Shown one piece after another: positions 1-5,615 of a stretch of DNA of 9,688 nucleotides (the stretch's first letter is position 1; every line of letters starts with the position of its first letter). The notes beneath the pieces are model-generated. The model searched no databases. It had not been told where the DNA came from and saw only the letters and a list, made by a program, of their open reading frames with translations. A program made the position numbers and the translations under genes. Origin of the DNA: Saprospiraceae bacterium. GTDB taxonomy: Bacteria > Bacteroidota > Bacteroidia > Chitinophagales > Saprospiraceae. The stretch covers positions 1 to 9,688 of the forward strand of contig CANETR010000042.1 in the NCBI GenBank assembly GCA_947441325.1. The letters are read 5' to 3'.

Positions 1-618
1 ATCAACAGTTTTTGATTCATTGGCCATATCGCCATAAGCTTCAGCTAAAGCTTCCTGCTCGTCGACTTTATTTTTCATACGTTCGAGCATAGCCATTGTT
101 CCTGATGAATCAATATTAGTAAGTTGTTTGTTAAGTTTAGTGGTAGCCTTGCTTACTTTATCGCGAGCCTCAAGGGTACGAAGTTCATTTTCCCATTTAG
201 CAATTTGACTTTTGAGCTGACGGATTTTACCTTCCATATTGGTAACCAAACTGTCATATTTCTGTTTGTTCTGAACAGCAACCTGGTATAGTTTGAGATT
301 TTCTTCACGGCGAGCAAGTGCCTCAGTTGCAAGGCGTTCAGCTTCGGCCATATCCATATTGCCAGACTGGCCCTGTTTCAAAAGCGCCATAGCTTTTTTC
401 TCGTAGTCGTCAGTATTAGCTTTATAAGTTTCTACTTCACGACCGGTACGGATGGCGATAGCTTTAACTTCTGCCAAAGACTGCATGCTTTTGTCTAAAT
501 CTACTTTTAGATCGCGGATACCCTGTTGGGTCATTTTAATCGGGTTTTCCAATTTATCGATAGCGGCATTTGCTTCAGCCTTTCCAATTCGAAACAAACG
601 CTTAATGAGTGACCACAT
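1..618 (-). CDS. PspA/IM30 family envelope-stress protein (3' end cut by window)
   Basis: 206 codons are open from an ATG at 618-616 down to base 1, with no stop, so the C-terminus is missing; family members are usually about 220-240 residues, so most of the gene is present. The protein starts MWSLIKRLFRIGKAEANAAI, an amphipathic helix typical of the lipid-binding N-terminus of PspA and IM30/Vipp1. It continues with ENPIKMTQQGIRDL and then long Lys/Glu/Gln/Ala-rich stretches with the heptad character of a coiled coil, as in the ESCRT-III-like PspA fold. Known role of the family: peripheral inner-membrane protein that oligomerises on damaged or stressed membrane and helps keep the proton-motive force. 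It lies 73 bases downstream of a small YbjN/chaperone-like gene on the same strand, suggesting co-transcription. There is no Shine-Dalgarno sequence before the ATG, which is normal for Bacteroidota. The family call is firm; the exact subfamily (PspA, YjfJ or Vipp1-like) is not resolved. Confidence 0.93.
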   Translation of the reverse strand, partial: MWSLIKRLFRIGKAEANAAIDKLENPIKMTQQGIRDLKVDLDKSMQSLAEVKAIAIRTGREVETYKANTDDYEKKAMALLKQGQSGNMDMAEAERLATEALARREENLKLYQVAVQNKQKYDSLVTNMEGKIRQLKSQIAKWENELRTLEARDKVSKATTKLNKQLTNIDSSGTMAMLERMKNKVDEQEALAEAYGDMANESKTVD

Positions 619-653
619 ATTCTTATTAATTTTTTGGTGATAAAATGATTAAA

Positions 654-661
654 CAAAAATA
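654..661 (-). promoter_or_regulatory. Candidate -7 box upstream of the PspA-like gene
   Basis: On the minus strand this reads TATTTTTG, an exact match to the Bacteroidota -7 consensus TAnnTTTG, ending 35 bases before the ATG at 618. No convincing -33 TTTG is visible at the expected distance. The DNA is very AT-rich, so a chance match is quite possible. If real, it would give the PspA-like gene its own promoter inside the two-gene unit. Confidence 0.3.
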
Positions 662-691
662 AAGATTTTTGATAAAATATTTAATTGGGGC

Positions 692-1084
692 TTATTTTTT
701 TGCGAGGCCCATAAATTCATCAGCATGTTCAACAAGTGCAATTGTAAGTGCTGTGAAAGTTGAGTCAACTTCGTTTTTATCCAGATTTTCAAGTGCCAGG
801 GTGTCGCGGAAAATTAGTTTGTTACCCGATTCGTCCAAAACAAAAGCACCGTGAACCAACTCGCGATTAATTTGAAGCAGTCTTTTATAGATTGATTCTG
901 TTTCATGTTTTAAATCCAAAATATGTTGCTCAAGAATAAGCACATCTCCTTCACAGTCAAGCATCATATTGCAAATGCCTTTACTTTCGTTCTGTACAAT
1001 CAAAATCTGATCTTCGATATTTTCTAGGGTAATTTCGTGACCCAAATCGAGCAGATAATGTTTGACCTTTTCATAATTTGTCAT
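692..1084 (-). CDS. Small YbjN / type III chaperone-like protein, PspA partner gene
   Basis: 130 residues from an ATG at 1084-1082. The reading frame is open further up to an ATG at 1174, but the extra 30 residues (rich in F, Y, N, H and C) look like translated AT-rich leader, and a good -7 box sits at 1137-1144, downstream of that upstream ATG; the start at 1084 is therefore preferred. The protein is acidic and soluble with no signal peptide or membrane segment. Helix-rich ends flank a middle of short strands, and the C-terminal half has the pattern LLQINRELVHGAFVLDES (residues about 69-86) followed by LALENLDKNEV (about 96-106). This resembles YbjN, the CesT/Tir secretion-chaperone fold, and the DUF2170/YjfI proteins encoded beside PspA paralogues in enterobacteria. 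It lies just upstream of the PspA-like gene, so a role in controlling or assisting PspA is plausible. The coding call is firm; the family is by pattern only and the function is inferred from context. Confidence 0.8.
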   Translation of the reverse strand: MTNYEKVKHYLLDLGHEITLENIEDQILIVQNESKGICNMMLDCEGDVLILEQHILDLKHETESIYKRLLQINRELVHGAFVLDESGNKLIFRDTLALENLDKNEVDSTFTALTIALVEHADEFMGLAKK

Positions 1085-1136
1085 GGGAAAATAATTATTA
1101 AAATGGTGATTAAATAATTTCTCGATGCGAAAGTTA

Positions 1137-1144
1137 CAAAAATA
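1137..1144 (-). promoter_or_regulatory. Candidate -7 box for the YbjN-like/PspA unit
   Basis: The minus strand reads TATTTTTG, a full match to TAnnTTTG. Transcription would begin about seven bases further on, leaving a leader of roughly 45 bases before the ATG at 1084. Upstream on the minus strand there is only a weak -33 region (TTATTC near 1164-1169). The position supports the shorter start of the downstream gene. Confidence 0.4.
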
Positions 1145-1239
1145 GGGGCAGAGTATATAATATTTGAATAACATTTAAAAAAAAATCAAGAAAAATGGCC
1201 AAGCTTGCATAGTTACTGTTATTTCTCTTTTATTTCTTG

Positions 1240-1247
1240 TAATTTTG
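1240..1247 (+). promoter_or_regulatory. Candidate -7 box for scpB-rluB
   Basis: TAATTTTG matches TAnnTTTG exactly and would place the transcript start near 1254, about 27 bases before the scpB ATG at 1281. I see no good -33 element 17-23 bases upstream, so this rests on the -7 match and position alone. The rest of the 196-base divergent gap is AT-rich and shows no clear operator or hairpin. Confidence 0.35.
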
Positions 1248-1280
1248 CATAAATATCTTGTTTTGTAAAAATGAGTTTAA

Positions 1281-1856
1281 ATGGAACAATTGGATTTATA
1301 TATTGAGGCATTAATTTTTGCAGCGGAGGTTCCTGTAGGAACAGATGAAATAAAAAGCTGTTTAGAAGCGATTTTAAATACAGAACTAAAAGCTGCTGAA
1401 ATTGAAAATGTCATTAGTCGCCTGCAATTCCGATATGCCGCAGACAGTTATAGTTATGAAATTGTAAAAATTGGGGATGGCTATCAATTTTTAACAAAAA
1501 CTGAATATCACGATGTTTTAGCGGTGTTACTAAAGCATAAAAGCAATAAAAAACTATCTCGATCAGCACTCGAGACCCTTGCAGTTATCGCCTATCAACA
1601 GCCGGTTTCTAAAGGAGAAGTGGAGAAAATTAGAGGTGTAAATTGTGATTATGCCGTTCAGAAATTATTAGAAAAGGAACTCATTCAGATAAAGGGACGT
1701 TCTAAAGATCCCGGCAGGCCTTTGTTGTATGGAACGAGCGACAAATTTATGGAGCATTTTGGATTGCCTGCTTTACAGGATTTACCAAAATTAAAAGAAT
1801 TTTTACCCGAAGACAATCAAATTGGTCTTGCAGAAGATACTGAGACCAACCAATAA
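1281..1856 (+). CDS. scpB: Segregation and condensation protein B
   Basis: 191 residues, the usual size for ScpB, the kleisin-associated subunit of the SMC-ScpA-ScpB condensin that compacts and helps segregate the chromosome. Two winged-helix domains are recognisable. The first (about residues 1-84) begins LDLYIEALIFAAEVPV and ends near GYQFLTK. The second (about 92-162) has the family signature LSRSALETLAVIAYQQPVS, then EVEKIRGVNCDYAVQKLLE, the GRSKDPGRPLLYGTSDKF loop and FGLPALQDLP. The tail after about 172 is short and acidic. The start at 1281 places the conserved first helix at the N-terminus; no ribosome-binding motif is visible. It is the first gene of a unit with the pseudouridine synthase 9 bases downstream, a common pairing. 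The usual partner scpA is not adjacent: the upstream neighbour is divergent and unrelated, so scpA must be encoded elsewhere. Confidence 0.97.
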   Translation: MEQLDLYIEALIFAAEVPVGTDEIKSCLEAILNTELKAAEIENVISRLQFRYAADSYSYEIVKIGDGYQFLTKTEYHDVLAVLLKHKSNKKLSRSALETLAVIAYQQPVSKGEVEKIRGVNCDYAVQKLLEKELIQIKGRSKDPGRPLLYGTSDKFMEHFGLPALQDLPKLKEFLPEDNQIGLAEDTETNQ

Positions 1857-1865
1857 ATTAAAATC

Positions 1866-2690
1866 ATGGAAAAACGCTATAAAGGACCTTTCAGAAGGGA
1901 CAAGAAAAAAGATTATAACAGGGAAGAGAAAGTGCCCAAAGCGCAGGAACCGGAATTAGAAACTGAGGATATGCGTCTGAACCGCTATTTAGCTCATTCA
2001 GGAGTCGCCTCAAGGAGAAAGGCCGACGAGATAATCAAAGAAGGGAAGGTAAAGGTAAATGGCAATGTTGTGACTGAGATGGGGCACCGCGTTCAGCCCG
2101 GCGATGTAGTTACGCTTGATGGAAAAGTACTGACTCCAGTCAAAAAATTCATTTATCTGCTCATGAATAAGCCACATAACGTGATTAGTACCTCAGATGA
2201 TGAAAAGGATAGGAGAACGGTGCTCGATTTGGTGAAGGAATATACTAGCGAACGGGTTTATCCTGTTGGAAGACTGGATAGAAATACTACAGGTTTAATC
2301 ATGTTGACCAATGATGGCGATTTGGCACAGAAACTATCACATCCGAAATTTGAGGTTACCAAGGTCTATCAGGCAACACTCGATAAGCCATTGGCAGAGG
2401 AAGATATGGAACTGATTAGAAAAACGCTGGTCTTGGAAGACGGTCCAGCTCCTGTCGATGACATTTCATATATCGAAGGCAAGAAAATGAACGTAATTGG
2501 CATTCAATTGCACATAGGGCGCAATCGTATTGTTCGTAGAATATTCGAACACCTGGGCTATGATGTTAAAAAATTGGACAGAAGCAGATATGCTATGTTA
2601 ACCAAGAAAAATCTACCCTTGGGCCGTTGTCGCCATCTTACTAACGGAGAAGTGAATGTGTTGAAATATATGATGAAAAAGCCTGAGTAA
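1866..2690 (+). CDS. rluB: rRNA pseudouridine synthase, RsuA/RluB family
   Basis: 274 residues. A very charged N-terminal extension (1-35, rich in K, R, D and E) precedes an S4 RNA-binding domain (about 36-82: MRLNRYLAHSGVASRRKADE, then KVKVNGNVV and the PGD turn). The catalytic domain (about 95-265) holds the motif VGRLDRNTTGL with the catalytic Asp at residue 138, the LLMNKPHNV strand, the KVYQATL strand and the GRNRIVRRIFEHLGYDVKKL segment near the C-terminus. Family role: isomerising one uridine to pseudouridine in rRNA; RluB modifies 23S and RsuA 16S. The combination with scpB upstream and the LDRSRYAMLTKK pattern suit the Bacteroidota RluB-like branch, but the target nucleotide cannot be read from sequence, so the symbol is a best guess within RluB/RluE/RluF/RsuA. 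It is very likely co-transcribed with scpB (9-base gap). The stop codon at 2688-2690 touches the stop codon of the convergent nuclease gene. Confidence 0.94.
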   Translation: MEKRYKGPFRRDKKKDYNREEKVPKAQEPELETEDMRLNRYLAHSGVASRRKADEIIKEGKVKVNGNVVTEMGHRVQPGDVVTLDGKVLTPVKKFIYLLMNKPHNVISTSDDEKDRRTVLDLVKEYTSERVYPVGRLDRNTTGLIMLTNDGDLAQKLSHPKFEVTKVYQATLDKPLAEEDMELIRKTLVLEDGPAPVDDISYIEGKKMNVIGIQLHIGRNRIVRRIFEHLGYDVKKLDRSRYAMLTKKNLPLGRCRHLTNGEVNVLKYMMKKPE

Positions 2691-5504
2691 TTATTTTTCG
2701 GAGTTTGTGCCAAGTAAAACGTTGTAAATATCATATTTCGCACTGTCTCGGGGTAATTCTAGCATCGAAATCATATCCTCACTACTATAGGATTCGTCAA
2801 GGAATTCTATAGTTTTTTTTGTTCTTACCTCAATTTTTCCCGCATTGATTTGTGCTACACGCCATTCAAATGTCTGTTGTAGTTTATCCCAGTTTAAATT
2901 GTTAGAGACATTAGGATCTTCTTCTCCTAAAAGAACTTCTGCCTCTTTGAAAGCTAGATTGTTTGGAGCTAATAATTGCGCTTTGTTGATGATAAAATAG
3001 GCCCTGTGCGCCCAATCTTCCGTATCAGTAGCAAAGCGAGAATATATCAGCAATTGTAAATCTTCTCTGTTTTTAATTTTATTTCTGTAATGTTCTAAAC
3101 CGCTGAATTTTAGATCAACCACAGTTTTTTCAGCCCCGCGTTCTAAAATCAAATCTGATTTGCCTTTTAATGCCTGATTCCCCAAAAAGCCTTCTATGTT
3201 TATTTCTGAGCCGCTAATTTTCCAGCCATTATTTTGTATGGCACTTAATAAAGCCCATGCAGAATGCTTCATCATGTTTATAAAGGCTCTTCTTTCCGAC
3301 TCCATCCCATAGAGCATGAAAACAACCGCCTCTTTTTCAATCACAAGAGGGATTTCTTTTTCAAGATAATTAAAAAGAATTTCTTTCTCCCAAAGCATGT
3401 TTTCAGCTTTGGTCTCATTCATTAGTTTTTCAAAAATGCTGTGCGCCAAATTACCTTTTAGTGTTTCTGGTCTAACTATACTCAAAATAGAAGATTTATG
3501 TAAACCCAAAATATATTTGAACACCCATTGGTAAGGGTAATTCAATAGCGAATCGAGTCCCGTAAAAGTTTCAGTTTCTCTTAATGTTAATTTTTCTGAA
3601 TTATGGGCTAAATCAATAAAAGGCGCTATTTCTTTAAGGCTAATAGATGATAAAATGCTAAAGTCTGGTAAATTAAATATTGTTGATAGCAGTGCATCAT
3701 TATTTTTTTCCGGATTAACTACTATGTTTTTCAGGCTTTTACCAAAAGCTGCATGAAGGTCTCCCCACAATGGATGAGGATTAACAGACTTGCCCGCAAT
3801 TTGGTCAGGAATTACCAGTAGAATATTTTTTGTAGTTTTTAAAATAGCATTTTTTCTTTGCCAAAGCATCCTGTCATTTCTTTGGGCTGGTTTTTCGGGA
3901 AAACATCCACTCTTGCTGAGATATTCATATTCAGATTTATACCAAAAGTCATATCCAGCATTTTGACCATTATCTACAAAATTCCACCAAAGGGTATTTT
4001 CACAGTTTTCCAGTATTGCGGCAGAATGATAAACAAAGGGCAGGTGACCAATTTCAGATTGGCGAAAAAGCATCTGTGTAGGTTCATATACCGCCCGAAC
4101 AATACGCTCCAATTCTAAATAGCTGAGCATTTTTTCATTTTCTGGCAAAGATTCCAACACTAAAATTAATCTTTTACACTGTTCCTGCAAAGCAGAAAAG
4201 GGCTTTAACTGGCTTTGTAAGAGGACTATTTCCGCTTCATTGTCTTCCTCATTGGCTTTAATTTTATCCTGCTCTATCCGATCAATTTTTTTGTTAAAAT
4301 CCTCTACTATTTCCAGTGCCCAAAATTTTATATAATTGTAAATTTCGATTACATCTCTAATCGGAACGGCTGTTTTAATGTCATATCTTTTTCTCTCAAA
4401 CCAAAACTTATAATCCTTTTCAGCCCTTTTCTTTTCACGCAGTAGAAAATCATTTTTTGGATTTTGCTCAATTTTTAGGTCCAGGTCATTAAAAAAATCA
4501 TTTTTCTTAGCAAACCATAAGGCACTCATTATACCTGGTTTTTCGGAAACAGCTGCAGCAAGACGAAAAGCAAGTCCTCTGTTTAATGGGATATTCGGAA
4601 GGGATAGAAATTCAAGTAACTTATATGGATTATTCGGATTCCATAAAAAGTTTGAAGCTAATTTAAGAATTTGAAGCGTTGGCCTGGACAATGATGTGGA
4701 TAAAACTCCAAAACTAGGCAAGCCTTCCTGAATGAGGGCTGTGTCGAGACTTCTGTTTTTATCGGGAAGAATACAGACTGGTCTATAGGCTTCATTTTTT
4801 GAAAATAATTTTGATAGATAAGCTGCTGCAAAACTATCAGAACTGCATTGCATTATGATGATAGAACCATCTGCCTCTGCCTCAAATTTTGATTTGGATA
4901 TAGCGTTTAATGCCTTTTTAAAATTATTTAAATCTGTATTGCTTTCATCAATAAAAATTTCATTTTCAAATAGTTGACTGCCTTTCTGTACAAGTAAATC
5001 GAATAGTCTTTTTATATGATTAGGAAGTAAACTAAGCGGTTCTTGCCAATATATTTTTTCAATAGGGTTTGTTATACTATCAGCTAAAAATACCCATAAT
5101 TTTTCGAAACGGTCTGCATAGCCCTCATTAAAACTATTTGGCATTTGACGAATTATTTTTTCGATAGCCGTAAAAACGGCCAAACGTTCAGGCATCTTTT
5201 CAGCGCTGTTAAATTCAAATCCATTTAGTTTTAATTCATCTCTTCGGTATAGGAGGGATTCGGCAGTAGCATGCGAATCGGCCCTGAAAGATTCCGCATA
5301 AAATGCATCTTTATTCGAATTAAGATATTGAAGTAAAGCTTGCCTGTACTGGTCAATCCTTAAAAAGTCGAAATTCTCGGTCGAGCCTATGCCTAAATAC
5401 TTTTCCAGTAAGCTTAAAATGGTATTTTCATTACAGTAGATGCGTTCTTCATCTATAAAAGGGTAGGCCTGTTCGCCTATTTCAAGTCCAAATCTTAAGT
5501 TCAT
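2691..5504 (-). CDS. AddB-like protein with C-terminal PD-(D/E)XK nuclease domain
   Basis: 937 residues from an ATG at 5504-5502. The C-terminal domain (about 645-850) has the order of a RecB/AddB-type nuclease: LDSLLNYPYQWVFKYIL (650-666, equivalent to the CPF region of AddB), His688 in AHSIFEKLM, Glu767, Asp784 in KGKSDLIL, Asp797-x-Lys799 in VVDLK, and Gln817/Tyr821 in DLQLLIY. The catalytic set appears intact. The N-terminal part (residues 72-96: SFRADSHATAESLLYRRDEL and following) and the middle (about 200-620) look like a degenerate superfamily I helicase fold; no Walker A (GxGKS/T) is present. Cysteines that ligate the 4Fe-4S cluster in classical AddB are absent: Tyr656 stands where CPF has Cys, and there is none in the last 138 residues. 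Known relatives process DNA ends with an AddA-type helicase for recombination; no such partner is next to it. It is probably monocistronic. Nuclease assignment is strong, biological role inferred. Confidence 0.88.
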   Translation of the reverse strand: MNLRFGLEIGEQAYPFIDEERIYCNENTILSLLEKYLGIGSTENFDFLRIDQYRQALLQYLNSNKDAFYAESFRADSHATAESLLYRRDELKLNGFEFNSAEKMPERLAVFTAIEKIIRQMPNSFNEGYADRFEKLWVFLADSITNPIEKIYWQEPLSLLPNHIKRLFDLLVQKGSQLFENEIFIDESNTDLNNFKKALNAISKSKFEAEADGSIIIMQCSSDSFAAAYLSKLFSKNEAYRPVCILPDKNRSLDTALIQEGLPSFGVLSTSLSRPTLQILKLASNFLWNPNNPYKLLEFLSLPNIPLNRGLAFRLAAAVSEKPGIMSALWFAKKNDFFNDLDLKIEQNPKNDFLLREKKRAEKDYKFWFERKRYDIKTAVPIRDVIEIYNYIKFWALEIVEDFNKKIDRIEQDKIKANEEDNEAEIVLLQSQLKPFSALQEQCKRLILVLESLPENEKMLSYLELERIVRAVYEPTQMLFRQSEIGHLPFVYHSAAILENCENTLWWNFVDNGQNAGYDFWYKSEYEYLSKSGCFPEKPAQRNDRMLWQRKNAILKTTKNILLVIPDQIAGKSVNPHPLWGDLHAAFGKSLKNIVVNPEKNNDALLSTIFNLPDFSILSSISLKEIAPFIDLAHNSEKLTLRETETFTGLDSLLNYPYQWVFKYILGLHKSSILSIVRPETLKGNLAHSIFEKLMNETKAENMLWEKEILFNYLEKEIPLVIEKEAVVFMLYGMESERRAFINMMKHSAWALLSAIQNNGWKISGSEINIEGFLGNQALKGKSDLILERGAEKTVVDLKFSGLEHYRNKIKNREDLQLLIYSRFATDTEDWAHRAYFIINKAQLLAPNNLAFKEAEVLLGEEDPNVSNNLNWDKLQQTFEWRVAQINAGKIEVRTKKTIEFLDESYSSEDMISMLELPRDSAKYDIYNVLLGTNSEK

Positions 5505-5524
5505 AGCCTTTGTTTAACTGCTTA

Positions 5525-5555
5525 TAAAATTAGATTTAATTTTTGGGAATTGCAA
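5525..5555 (-). promoter_or_regulatory. Candidate promoter of the AddB-like gene
   Basis: On the minus strand TTG (5555-5553) is followed after 20 bases by TAATTTTA (5532-5525), a seven-of-eight match to the TTG/TAnnTTTG promoter of Bacteroidota. The transcript would start near 5519, about 15 bases before the ATG at 5504. It lies just past the terminator of the upstream gene, as expected for an independent transcription unit. AAAGG occurs four bases before the ATG, a weak Shine-Dalgarno-like match. Confidence 0.3.
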
Positions 5556-5565
5556 TTTAAAGCAT

Positions 5566-5595
5566 AAAAAAAGCCGCCCGATTTTGTCGGGCGGC
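5566..5595 (-). terminator. Intrinsic terminator of the surface-protein gene
   Basis: A perfect 9-bp inverted repeat (GCCGCCCGA at 5573-5581 and TCGGGCGGC at 5587-5595) encloses a five-base loop. On the minus strand it is followed by seven T residues (5572-5566). It starts 20 bases after the stop codon of the large surface-protein gene and points in its direction of transcription, so it should end that message and separate it from the AddB-like gene. The GC-rich stem stands out in AT-rich surroundings. Confidence 0.93.
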
Positions 5596-5615
5596 CTTAT
5601 ATTTTTATTCAAAAA

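Noticed and set aside
452..854. Plus-strand reading frames opposite the PspA-like and YbjN-like genes
   Set aside because: Both lie antisense to well-supported genes and encode low-complexity, unrecognisable products.
1085..1174. In-frame upstream ATG at 1174 that would add 30 residues to the YbjN-like protein
   Set aside because: The extra residues look like translated AT-rich leader, and the candidate -7 box at 1137-1144 lies downstream of this ATG, so the transcript would not contain it.
1271..1306. Eleven-residue reading frame overlapping the scpB start (ATG at 1271)
   Set aside because: It is out of frame with scpB, has no ribosome-binding motif and shows no attenuator-like composition; chance is the simplest explanation.
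2558..2743. Minus-strand 61-residue frame across the convergent junction
   Set aside because: It overlaps two solid genes in another frame and resembles no protein; it is a by-product of the coding sequence on each side.
3858..4118. Plus-strand 86-residue frame inside the AddB-like gene
   Set aside because: It is fully antisense to a region with conserved family pattern and has no start context or recognisable content.
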